A DNA stretch of 17,915 bases from DHVE2 group archaeon (GTDB taxonomy: Archaea; Thermoplasmatota; Thermoplasmata; Thermoplasmatales; Aciduliprofundaceae), in assembly GCA_015520985.1 (NCBI GenBank), contig WAOY01000033.1, positions 1-17,915 on the forward strand, given 5' to 3'. The translations under genes and the position numbers were made by a program. The stretch's first letter is position 1; the number at the start of each line of letters is the position of its first letter. The notes under the pieces were generated by a model that saw only the letters and a list, made by a program, of their open reading frames with translations, did not search any database and was not told the DNA's origin. Shown here piece by piece: positions 1 through 7,938 of the stretch.

Positions 1-340
1 TTCTCTCATCGTCCGCCGCCTGTTTGAGGCTATCAACGAAAAGGCGCATTAGATGCTCTACCTCTTCGCGGCTCCGCATGAAATTCTCCGTGGAGAAAGC
101 GTATACCGTGACTATCTTTATTCCGAGTTCGCGACACCACTCCAGCACCTCCTCCAGCTTCTTTCGACCCATATCATGCCCGAGGAAGTGGTCAAGCCCA
201 AGCTCACTCGCAAATCTTCTATTTCCATCCATAATTATACCTACATGTCTCGGAATGACACCCTTCTTCACAATATCGAGAAGTTTCTTCTCGTATGCCC
301 TGTACGCCGTATCGGCTATTCCTCTGCTGAGCTGGTTCAT
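1..340 (-). CDS. uppS: cis-prenyltransferase (undecaprenyl/polyprenyl diphosphate synthase), C-terminus cut by window edge
   Basis: Cis-prenyltransferases add isopentenyl units in cis to an allylic diphosphate. In archaea the long product becomes the dolichyl-type carrier for protein and S-layer glycans. The first 113 residues are visible. Residues 31-43 (HVGIIMDGNRRFA) hold the family's signature with catalytic Asp38, and residues 77-87 (VTVYAFSTENF) are the second conserved block. Family members are about 240-260 residues, so roughly half is missing, beyond the window. I chose the ATG at 340 because a TATA-like box lies about 26 bases upstream, which fits a leaderless transcript. The gene lies 60 bases downstream of a giant surface protein with about 48 N-glycosylation sequons, a suggestive but unproven link. 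Family assignment is firm; exact chain length and product are not visible. Confidence 0.93.
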   Translation of the reverse strand, partial: MNQLSRGIADTAYRAYEKKLLDIVKKGVIPRHVGIIMDGNRRFASELGLDHFLGHDMGRKKLEEVLEWCRELGIKIVTVYAFSTENFMRSREEVEHLMRLFVDSLKQAADDER

Positions 341-360
341 ATCGCAGCCCTATTTCTCTC

Positions 361-373
361 CTTTTATTTATCT
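361..373 (-). promoter_or_regulatory. TATA box of the cis-prenyltransferase gene
   Basis: On the minus strand the stretch reads AGATAAATAAAAG, centred about 26-27 bases before the ATG at 340. This spacing would start transcription at or next to the start codon, as in several other genes here. Confidence 0.5.
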
Positions 374-400
374 CTTTCTGCCGAAAAGGGGGAGAGGGAT

Positions 401-3400
401 TTATTTTCTCCTTCTCCTCAGGAACACCATGAAGAGAGGTGCGGCCATCACAATTGCCACATAATGGAACTCTGGAACCGTCGTGCTGTCCACGGAGTTG
501 TCGGCACATGTGGAGAAAGCACTGGATATGTTAACGTATGTCTTAACATTCGTATTCGTGGTTACCTTCACTGCAATTCTCACGCTTCCACCGTTTGGCA
601 CAAGGAAATCCGGGTTCCCATCGTTATCGCGATCGTAGCCGGATGTTATACTATTCCACCCTGTTCCGGTGTTGCTGTACGCTATCACCACCCATGATCC
701 GCTCTGGTACATATAGAGGGTTATATTGACGTTCTGATTCGATTCCACAAGTACATTTATTATGTCGTACCCGCTGCCGTTATTCCATATTGTATGATTG
801 TACCACACCACCGTTCCTGTGGAGGAGTTAGTGTGCGGAGAGATAGATATATTGCAGTTTATCTGGAAGGTCGTGTAAGAGCTATTTTGCACGCCGTTTC
901 CCTCAATGGCGGTGACATTCACGTAGTAAGTTCCAACGAGGGCATCGGAGGGGATGTTGAAGGTGCCGTTGTAGATTAATGTACCTATCAACGGATGCAC
1001 CTCAGTAAGTTTAAGATTCACACTATACAAGGTCCCGTTCGGACTGGTTATATTGGCGGTAACGTTTCTAACATCAAATGATCCAAATGGCTCCCTGACC
1101 ACAGCGGTTATATTCATGGTATCCCCCGCACTGTAATTGCTCTGCAAAACCGGGCCGCTGGCTGTAAGGTTGTAGAGTTGCACATTTTCTACGTATATGT
1201 AGGAGGTAGTGTTGAACTCTATGCGAGAGGGGTATGTTGTGGAGTTAAAGTGAAGTGTAAGTGTGTTGTCTGCATACCACTTCATTGATATAGTATCTCC
1301 CGCGGGTATTAGGGATATTACAGGATGGATAATTATAGTATTCCACTGATATGTTCTTCCAGGAACCAAATATGTCGCAGACCCTACATAAGTACCATCA
1401 CTTAGAGTCAAGGTCACATTTATAGTCACATCAGTTGGTGGACGTATGTCATTATCAATATAAAGCTTAACTGCAATATCACCTGCCAGCACAAAGTCAT
1501 TTAGGAAAGGGGTAGTCATATTCCAGTACTCCCACATCTGGGTATTCTGAATAGTTAGATCTGCTGTGCCATTTGGTTCTAAGGGATATAGAGAATCATT
1601 TATTGTTGGATATGTGTCACCACCGCCGTACAGATACAAAGTCTTTATTTTCACCTCCCTGACCTTCGCTACGTCGTTCACCGTGTACGAAGAATTGCCT
1701 GTGAACGAAATAACTGTCAGATTTGAGTATGTGCTGGGATTCGTGGTGGTGAGGGTAACATTCATGGCTATCAGAATCCTCGGCCCCTCTCCCTGAATAA
1801 CGGTTATGTCGGGCTCGCCGTTACCGTCTGTGTCATTTTTCTTGTAAGTCCACGCACCCTGTGACGCGTTGTAAACCGCGTACAGCACGTCACTGGAATC
1901 TATAAGCCTGTTGTCATTACTGTCAAAGTATATACTCACGTCAAATTTCGGGGGATCCGCAGCAGAAAACCTGAAATTGTAAACATCGTCCCCGTCGCCT
2001 ATGTTCACTATACGGTGCCTGAACCAGATATGCGACTCACCAACAGGTACAAAAAGATACTTAGATGCGGCCCTCTTCAATCCGCTGTTTATCCAGAACG
2101 AACCATTTCCATTTGCAGCGAATCCTTCCATATCTGATGCCTGCACTAAAATAGAATATTTTCCCACAAAGACATAAGGATGACTAATATTACTAACCAA
2201 TTGGAACGAAAAATAGAAATGTACCCAACCGAACCCATCGGAATCCCACGTCATTTTGCTTCCAGAAATTATCGTGTTACCAAGTGCATCAGTTATATCA
2301 AGCGTTGTTGAATCTGCAATATGAGTTGCACCCAGTGGATCAGTGACATTGGCGTATACGCCAACAGTTTCACCTTTTTTGAAGTGACTCTGAAGGACCC
2401 TTGTGGTGTCATTAACAGTCCAGACATTTTTCACCAACATGGTGGAATTCGTGGTTATCGTGATATTTGAATCCTTTGGGGAAGAGTTGTTGTAAGATAT
2501 ATCTATGTAGTCATTATAGTATGCACCAATGAGATCCCCAGAGAAAGTGAAATACACACCCATTATAAGGCCTTTACCGATATAATCGCCAACCACATTC
2601 AGAGACGTTGTGTATTTGGTACCTACACTATTTGATAAATCGGTCCCACTTATGTTGCTATATGCTACCAACTCAGCATTATTTGCAGAAGTGTTTATTG
2701 AAACTAGGGATATGTTAAGGTAATCCGTACCCTGTATACTGGCATCATTCAGGTAAAAAGACACAGTTGCAGAGGTTACATTATATCTTTCCGTCATCTC
2801 GTTCTCATATCTCCACAATGTATACACTTTCTGAGATCCTAAGGCTAATTGCAGAGTAACGCTATTATCACTTGAGCCGAGGTTCCAGTCCATATAGTTA
2901 GGATTTCCGTTAGGATCGGCGTGAAAATAAAAAACATTAGATGTGGAATATGACCTTGAGTTTTTCGAAATAGAAGGCATATCATACTGATTCTCCCAGT
3001 TGAACACTGTTATCCACATCCTCGCATTCTGAAGTTTGAGGCCTGTGGAAAGCTCCACTGCGTGATACCCTGAGGCGATACTGTTTATCTCCCCCATATC
3101 TAGCCAGTTTCCAGATGAGTATTTGTACATATGTGCGTTGTAAATCCCATCTCTGCCGGAGATGGTTATCTTATAGTTCACGGGGAACGGAACCCAGTCA
3201 AAATGCGCACCGCTATTGCTGTAGCCTATATATATCTCCGCAGTATCATTTCCATTCTTGGGCCTTACCGGGGGCGCGGGACCTATGTACACGCTAACAT
3301 GCCTTCCCGCATATGGTTTGGGGAAGTCAGAAGGGATAGTGGTATTTAGCCATGTATCGTTTCCCGCAGGGTAGTCAATGTACCCATCCCCGTCCACATC

Positions 3401-5044
3401 CCCGTTGGAATCCTTATCGGGGGTACCATCGTTGTTGAAATCATGGGGATACGGATCGTACTTATCAGGTACCCCATCCCTGTCGCTGTCCTTGGGTGCC
3501 CACTTCCTCACGATTGGCACATCGTCACCGCCCATGAATTCACCGCGAACTTCGAAGTACACCTTGTCCATGGTTGGAGTGTGGGAATAATTAACAAGGT
3601 CTATATTTGCATCGGATGCATCCATAAGTATATCGCCGGTCCTGTTCTTCCAGTCGCCGAAGGCCCCATCTATTATAACAGAGGAGGGAGCAGCACGAAG
3701 ATAAACCTTGGACGTTTCGTAGAGATATGAGAAAGCAACATCCCGCGATGACATCTCAACGGTGAAGGAGAGAACGCTACCGGTTGCACCTGAATAATTA
3801 GCAGAAAAGAGGAGCTTTTCACTCTTGATATCTCGATCCACATCGAAACGCACAATGCCACCCTGTCCAGATGTACTTAGGGAGAAACCGGATCCCATTA
3901 CCGTCGCGTTATCCACATCCGCACCCTCACAGTAAACGACGAGGGATTTGAGGTGGAATTTCACCGGAGAGGTAATGTTGATTTCCAGAGCCGCGTCCCC
4001 ATCGTTGACCACGTCTTTCAGGGTGCTAACAACCACCTGCGCAGTAGGGGAGGAGACATAAACTGGGGGAGATCTCAGAATATCCCCTGATTTCATCATA
4101 ACCTCAACACGGGAATCGCTGGGGATACCGTTTATCATGAACTCTACACCGTTATCCCCCGCCGAGTATATGAGACCGCTGCTCTTTGTGAAGTTCCACA
4201 GGTACTGTCCGCTCACGTGCTTCCACAGGGTGGCGCCTTTTAGGGTTCCGTTCCAGCCATAGAACTCCACAACGTAGCTCGCCTTGATTCCGTCAACGTA
4301 ATACCCATCGTTCCTCCCGTCGTCTATGAAAACGTAGAAACTCTCCTCTTCGGAGAACATACCCCTCTCATGGATATAGAAGTAAAGCGCACCCGAATCA
4401 TACCTGTACTTGTAAATGGAATCTCCCAGGGGATACCCCCCGACGCTCTGCCATTCGCCGAAATTTCCATCGATTCTGAGGGACGGGGCCTGCATGTAGA
4501 AAACCGCGGCGGCAGCAGAGACAACCAGGAGGATAACTATAATGAAGGGAATCAGCCTGAAGCTCTTCTTCTCTTCCTCCTTGATCTTGGGAGCGCCGAA
4601 TCCGTTCACGAAACCCTCTTTGGAAAGTATAACGTTGTGGTTTATCTGCTCCTTCTTTACCCGGACCTCGGCCTTCCTAACCCCGGTCTTGAGGGCCGCT
4701 CGGAATATGATGTCAAATGCTTCCTTCTCGCTTACACCCAGGATCTTCGCTATCTCCTCTTTCTTTGCCCGGGCGATCTTCTGGACATCGTACTCGTTGT
4801 ACGCTAGTTTCTTCGCCTGTTCCTTATCCAGGCCCAGGGCATCCATGATGTCGTACATCCTGCCGGCGTACTGCCTGGCGGTGGCGATTATTATTTTCAG
4901 TTTTCCCCGGGATATCCTGGGGATGTGCTTCTTGAGTTCGTCCTCGTCCATCTTGGCAATCTCTTCTATGCCGATGCCGGCCTCTTCGAGCTTGCGGGCT
5001 CGCTTTTTCCCTATAAACGGAAGCTTCGTGTATTCCTCGCTCAT
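401..5044 (-). CDS. giant surface protein: cytoplasmic HhH domains, one TM, beta-sandwich ectodomain, VPEF-type C-terminal anchor
   Basis: A 1547-residue protein of unknown function. Residues 5-57 and 68-118 look like two helix-hairpin-helix (HHH_5-like) units, normally DNA- or protein-binding. Residues 163-183 are a single TM segment. After it come two related beta-sandwich units (from 190, IDGNFGEWQ, and 457, IDGAFGDW) resembling DOMON/CBM9-like domains. An Asp-rich calcium-loop region follows at 519-556 (DSDRDGVPD and similar). Two copies of a roughly 410-residue module then lead to the C-terminus: VPEF at 1523-1526, a hydrophobic stretch 1528-1542 and a basic RRRRK end, as in PEF-CTERM sorting signals. 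I count about 48 N-X-S/T sequons, all after the TM. The start overlaps the TPR gene's stop as ATGA, so the two are an operon. The middle of the gene is much AT-richer than its surroundings. Surface location is well supported; the role is not known. Confidence 0.85.
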   Translation of the reverse strand: MSEEYTKLPFIGKKRARKLEEAGIGIEEIAKMDEDELKKHIPRISRGKLKIIIATARQYAGRMYDIMDALGLDKEQAKKLAYNEYDVQKIARAKKEEIAKILGVSEKEAFDIIFRAALKTGVRKAEVRVKKEQINHNVILSKEGFVNGFGAPKIKEEEKKSFRLIPFIIVILLVVSAAAAVFYMQAPSLRIDGNFGEWQSVGGYPLGDSIYKYRYDSGALYFYIHERGMFSEEESFYVFIDDGRNDGYYVDGIKASYVVEFYGWNGTLKGATLWKHVSGQYLWNFTKSSGLIYSAGDNGVEFMINGIPSDSRVEVMMKSGDILRSPPVYVSSPTAQVVVSTLKDVVNDGDAALEINITSPVKFHLKSLVVYCEGADVDNATVMGSGFSLSTSGQGGIVRFDVDRDIKSEKLLFSANYSGATGSVLSFTVEMSSRDVAFSYLYETSKVYLRAAPSSVIIDGAFGDWKNRTGDILMDASDANIDLVNYSHTPTMDKVYFEVRGEFMGGDDVPIVRKWAPKDSDRDGVPDKYDPYPHDFNNDGTPDKDSNGDVDGDGYIDYPAGNDTWLNTTIPSDFPKPYAGRHVSVYIGPAPPVRPKNGNDTAEIYIGYSNSGAHFDWVPFPVNYKITISGRDGIYNAHMYKYSSGNWLDMGEINSIASGYHAVELSTGLKLQNARMWITVFNWENQYDMPSISKNSRSYSTSNVFYFHADPNGNPNYMDWNLGSSDNSVTLQLALGSQKVYTLWRYENEMTERYNVTSATVSFYLNDASIQGTDYLNISLVSINTSANNAELVAYSNISGTDLSNSVGTKYTTSLNVVGDYIGKGLIMGVYFTFSGDLIGAYYNDYIDISYNNSSPKDSNITITTNSTMLVKNVWTVNDTTRVLQSHFKKGETVGVYANVTDPLGATHIADSTTLDITDALGNTIISGSKMTWDSDGFGWVHFYFSFQLVSNISHPYVFVGKYSILVQASDMEGFAANGNGSFWINSGLKRAASKYLFVPVGESHIWFRHRIVNIGDGDDVYNFRFSAADPPKFDVSIYFDSNDNRLIDSSDVLYAVYNASQGAWTYKKNDTDGNGEPDITVIQGEGPRILIAMNVTLTTTNPSTYSNLTVISFTGNSSYTVNDVAKVREVKIKTLYLYGGGDTYPTINDSLYPLEPNGTADLTIQNTQMWEYWNMTTPFLNDFVLAGDIAVKLYIDNDIRPPTDVTINVTLTLSDGTYVGSATYLVPGRTYQWNTIIIHPVISLIPAGDTISMKWYADNTLTLHFNSTTYPSRIEFNTTSYIYVENVQLYNLTASGPVLQSNYSAGDTMNITAVVREPFGSFDVRNVTANITSPNGTLYSVNLKLTEVHPLIGTLIYNGTFNIPSDALVGTYYVNVTAIEGNGVQNSSYTTFQINCNISISPHTNSSTGTVVWYNHTIWNNGSGYDIINVLVESNQNVNITLYMYQSGSWVVIAYSNTGTGWNSITSGYDRDNDGNPDFLVPNGGSVRIAVKVTTNTNVKTYVNISSAFSTCADNSVDSTTVPEFHYVAIVMAAPLFMVFLRRRRK

Positions 5045-6228
5045 TCTACCAACCCACCCAGCTGTGATTTGTACTTGCTGGCCTCCTCATCCATCCCCAT
5101 AGCGGTGAGAAGAAAGTAATAATTGACCTTGGCGGCCTTCTTGTCCTGATCCACCTCTATCGCCTTCTCCAGGAGCTCGCGGGCTTTCTCGTACTCGCCC
5201 TTTTCCATATAGCACCTGGCCAGGTTGTTCAGCGCGTTGTAAAAGTGTGGATCCTCCTTCAGAACCTCCTGATATATCTCCATGGCCTTGTCTATCCTCC
5301 CGCTCCTGAAGTACAGGTTTCCGAGGTTCGTTTTGTAAACCTTGTCATTGCTTATCCTGACGAGTTTCCTGAGGTACTCTTCGCTCTCCTTGTAATTGCC
5401 CATCTTCATGAGCGCGAGGCCAAGGCCATTCAGAACGCGCTCGTCGTCGGGAAGGGCTTTGTACGCCCTCCTGAAGTGCTCCACGGCCTCCTTGTACTTC
5501 CCCTTCCTGAGAAGTTTGTATCCATTCTCAATATCTTCGATGACCTTTCTCTCCGCCAGACGATAAACCAGGATGTTTGCAAAGAACACGAAGAACACAA
5601 GCGATGCCATGCTTATGATGGTGAGGTCATATACACCGTAGCTGCCGTTGGCGTGTATGCTGAGGAGTTCGTGTGATGGCGCCAGGAACAGGAATGAAAG
5701 GGTAAGGAGTAGGAACCCCACGCTTACCGTCTCAACGTGCTTCCTGGAGCGTATGGTCAGAACTACACCTACGATCACCAAGATGGTCCCCAAGGAAAGC
5801 ACCATATAATCCAGGACTCCGAACTGCAGAGACAGGAACGCGCCCAGCGGGGGCATCACCGCGAGAAGGGCGAAGCCCACGTATGAGAGGATAACCCCCC
5901 TCTTCTCATCGCCGGCTATGTCCTTGCACAGCAGCAGGAAGAAGAGGGCTATGAGGGATATCACCCCGCCAATGAACCAGGAGAAGAACGTGATGGCTGC
6001 CCCAATGGCCAGTATCACGAGGGATGGCATGAGGAGCCAGTTGTTTTTACCTAACTGTAGATAATAGAGGAAGGTGAACGCCAGTGCGAGGATGACAAGC
6101 GTGAATATCATCTGCGTCGCAAGCAGGAATACGGTCTCGGCTTGCAGATTACCGAAGAAGAATATCAGTACCGCCGATATCACCGCTGCCACATCCAGCC
6201 CTAGTATATACTCAGCATACCTTTCCAT
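5041..6228 (-). CDS. eight-TM membrane protein with C-terminal TPR domain
   Basis: The N-terminal half has about eight hydrophobic segments, ending near residue 230 (numbered from the upstream ATG at 6246). Residues 239-399 carry four to five tetratricopeptide repeats with the usual G-Y-A pattern, for example 303-335 and 336-369. TPRs bind protein partners; here they should face the cytoplasm after the last TM segment. No catalytic motif is seen. The stop codon overlaps the next gene's start (ATGA), so it is translationally coupled to the giant HhH surface protein, whose N-terminus is also cytoplasmic; the TPRs may bind it, which is inference. An in-frame ATG exists at 6246, but it lies only about 11 bases from the TATA box centre, so the ATG at 6228 (MERYAEY) fits a leaderless transcript better. 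I recognise no named family beyond TPR. Confidence 0.85.
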   Translation of the reverse strand: MERYAEYILGLDVAAVISAVLIFFFGNLQAETVFLLATQMIFTLVILALAFTFLYYLQLGKNNWLLMPSLVILAIGAAITFFSWFIGGVISLIALFFLLLCKDIAGDEKRGVILSYVGFALLAVMPPLGAFLSLQFGVLDYMVLSLGTILVIVGVVLTIRSRKHVETVSVGFLLLTLSFLFLAPSHELLSIHANGSYGVYDLTIISMASLVFFVFFANILVYRLAERKVIEDIENGYKLLRKGKYKEAVEHFRRAYKALPDDERVLNGLGLALMKMGNYKESEEYLRKLVRISNDKVYKTNLGNLYFRSGRIDKAMEIYQEVLKEDPHFYNALNNLARCYMEKGEYEKARELLEKAIEVDQDKKAAKVNYYFLLTAMGMDEEASKYKSQLGGLVE

Positions 6229-6250
6229 GGATTGAATGATTGCCATTGTG

Positions 6251-6265
6251 TTATTTTAAATTTTC
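6251..6265 (-). promoter_or_regulatory. TATA box of the TPR/giant-protein operon
   Basis: The minus strand reads AAAATTTAAAATAA, centred near 6257. A start site about 26-29 bases on falls at 6228-6231, next to the second in-frame ATG. This argues against the upstream ATG at 6246. Confidence 0.6.
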
Positions 6266-6299
6266 GGTAACTCCGCGATCTCCTGGGAACCTGGGAAAC

Positions 6300-6308
6300 A
6301 TAGAAATA
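6300..6308 (+). promoter_or_regulatory. weak TATA-like element before the sirtuin gene
   Basis: ATAGAAATA lies about 28 bases before the ATG at 6333 in the divergent region. It is a poor TATA match, supported mainly by spacing and by the lack of a Shine-Dalgarno site. Confidence 0.3.
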
Positions 6309-6332
6309 CGATGCGATGAATACCACCAAACC

Positions 6333-7073
6333 ATGGGAATTCACATCCCCGATAGCCTGGTGAAGGTGCTGCTCGAGGCGAGAAAGATCGGAGTTCTCAC
6401 AGGTGCGGGAATAAGCGCCGAGAGTGGTATACCGACCTTCCGCGGCTCCGGCGGCCTCTGGGAGGGCTATCCCGTGGAGAAAGTGGCGACCGTGGAGGGA
6501 TTCGTTGAAGATCCAGAACTCGTGTGGAGATTCTACGACGAGAGAAGGAAAAACATTGCGAGGGCTAAGCCGAACAGGGCGCATATCGCCCTGGCTGAGA
6601 TGGAGAAGCATTACGACATGTGGGTGATAACGCAGAATATCGATGGCCTTCACCTGGAGGCGGGAAGCAAAAACGTAATTGAGATGCACGGGAACATATG
6701 GAGGGTGAGGTGCACCTCCTGTGACTACCGCGGGGAGAACAGGGAGGTACCCCTGGGTGAAATTCCACCCAGATGTCCCAAATGCAATTCCATCCTTAGG
6801 CCCGATGTTGTGTGGTTCGGCGAGCCCGTCTACGGGGTGGAAAAAGCATTCCAGGTTGCTAGGGAAAGTGACGTCTTCTTCGTCATAGGCACCTCGGCGC
6901 AGGTGCATCCCGCCGCTTCTTTACCATACATAGCCAAGGATTACGGCGCCACGGTGGTCGAGGTGAACATAGAAAAAACGCCGGTATCGATAATAGCGGA
7001 TTATGTTCTTCTCGGCAGGGCTACGGAAGTTCTCGATTCCCTCCTTCGGAGGCTGCGAGAAGCATGGAGATGA
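6333..7073 (+). CDS. Sir2-family NAD-dependent protein deacylase (sirtuin)
   Basis: Sirtuins remove acyl groups from lysines using NAD+, giving nicotinamide and O-acyl-ADP-ribose. With the ATG at 6333 the protein has 246 residues, normal for the family. Visible motifs are the NAD-binding GAGIS (24-28), FRG, the TQNIDGLH block, catalytic His119 in MHGN, zinc cysteines 127, 130, 148 and 151, and GTSAQVHPA near the end. Tyr68 and Arg71 in FYDERR match the Y-x-x-R pair that lets SIRT5 and bacterial CobB accept succinyl- and malonyl-lysine, so desuccinylase activity is predicted. The frame is open back to 6240, but those residues are not family-like and run into the divergent promoter region. The last 53 bases overlap the convergent transporter gene. 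In archaea a known sirtuin substrate is the chromatin protein Alba. Confidence 0.95.
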   Translation: MGIHIPDSLVKVLLEARKIGVLTGAGISAESGIPTFRGSGGLWEGYPVEKVATVEGFVEDPELVWRFYDERRKNIARAKPNRAHIALAEMEKHYDMWVITQNIDGLHLEAGSKNVIEMHGNIWRVRCTSCDYRGENREVPLGEIPPRCPKCNSILRPDVVWFGEPVYGVEKAFQVARESDVFFVIGTSAQVHPAASLPYIAKDYGATVVEVNIEKTPVSIIADYVLLGRATEVLDSLLRRLREAWR

Positions 7074-7872
7074 ATATGAGCGATGCGCCGATCATCCCGA
7101 ATGTGCCGAGGGTTTCACCCAGGAATATGTAGGAGAATATCCCAGCGAATACGGGCTCGGTGGTGAATATTATCGCAGCCCGGGAAGGCGGGATGTACCG
7201 CTGGGAGTGGACCTGCACCAGGATACCAATGGCAGATGCGAATATACCCGTGAACACAATACCGAATACGAGCAGGGGGGATGCCACCATGGGAAAACCT
7301 TCGGCACCCCAGATAAACGAGGAGAAGAAAAAGACGAAGAAAAGCTGCATGACCGTCAGGGTTGGTGCATCGTAGGATCTGCTGAACTTTCCTATAAGTG
7401 CGACGTGGATTCCGTACGCTATGGCGCACAGTAGTTCGAGGATATCTCCCGGGTTGAAACCTGACACGCCGGACAGCAGGTACATACCCGAAAGGGAGAG
7501 GACTAAAGCGAGGACGATGCGGGCGGTCAGCTTCTCCTTGACTATGAAGTACGAGAATATGGGTGTGAACACCACGTAGAGCCCAGTTATGAAACCCGCA
7601 TTGGAAGATGTGGTGTAATCCAGGCCGATGGTCTGGAACGCGTACCCAAGGAAGAGGAAAATCCCCAGCATCAGCGAGGGTTTCAGAGCCTTTCGATTCT
7701 TCCGCACGTTTCCGGCGTAGAAAAGGAGGAGCACGAGGGAGGCGAGCAGAAAACGCAGGGTTACAAAGCCCATAGGCGTGATGTAGTCAAGCGATTCCTT
7801 TACCAGGGGAAAGGTGGCACCCCACACCAGGGACACGGACACGAGACCTGCGACGTATTTCAGGTTCCTCAC
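7021..7872 (-). CDS. EamA/DMT-superfamily transporter
   Basis: A 283-residue protein with about ten hydrophobic segments in two similar halves, the usual size and layout for drug/metabolite transporters (EamA repeats). Typical traits include a first helix with the WGATFPLVK pattern and a KEKLT loop before the middle helices. Family members export or import small metabolites such as amino acids; the substrate cannot be read from sequence. The start is a GTG at 7872, about 23 bases after the centre of a TATA box that also serves the ribosomal operon on the other strand, so the transcript is probably leaderless. The 3' end overlaps the sirtuin gene by 53 bases in antisense. Confidence 0.9.
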   Translation of the reverse strand: MRNLKYVAGLVSVSLVWGATFPLVKESLDYITPMGFVTLRFLLASLVLLLFYAGNVRKNRKALKPSLMLGIFLFLGYAFQTIGLDYTTSSNAGFITGLYVVFTPIFSYFIVKEKLTARIVLALVLSLSGMYLLSGVSGFNPGDILELLCAIAYGIHVALIGKFSRSYDAPTLTVMQLFFVFFFSSFIWGAEGFPMVASPLLVFGIVFTGIFASAIGILVQVHSQRYIPPSRAAIIFTTEPVFAGIFSYIFLGETLGTFGMIGASLIFISMLLAASEGGNRELP

Positions 7873-7884
7873 GACGGGGAATAT

Positions 7885-7900
7885 GAAAACATTTATAAAG
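7885..7900 (+). promoter_or_regulatory. near-palindromic TATA box between the divergent ribosomal operon and transporter gene
   Basis: GAAAACATTTATAAAG has a purine/A-rich BRE-like GAAAAC just before TTTATAAA on the plus strand. The core is almost symmetric, so it also reads as a TATA box on the minus strand. On plus it predicts a start near 7921, about 18 bases before the L18e ATG; on minus it predicts a start near 7869, at the transporter GTG (7872). BRE polarity favours the ribosomal operon. Confidence 0.6.
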
Positions 7901-7938
7901 GAAATGCCTATTGCAGTGTGCGAATCGGGGGATTAAAA

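Noticed and set aside
53-697. 214-codon plus-strand frame across the start of the prenyltransferase gene and the end of the giant gene
   Set aside because: It is antisense to two convincing genes and their intergenic promoter, with no family resemblance.
519-1230. Asp/Asn-rich stretches in the giant gene's product as a dockerin (cellulosome-type) domain
   Set aside because: Calcium-loop-like motifs such as DRDNDGNPD occur, but the paired dockerin arrangement with following helices is absent; thrombospondin type 3-like loops fit better.
5041-6246. Membrane TPR protein as the missing archaeosortase for the VPEF-type substrate
   Set aside because: It is multi-TM and adjacent to the substrate, but I see no conserved Cys/Arg/His catalytic set in the TM region.
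6201-6908. 235-codon antisense frame across the sirtuin gene
   Set aside because: It lies opposite an intact, well-conserved sirtuin and shows no domain pattern or ribosome binding site.
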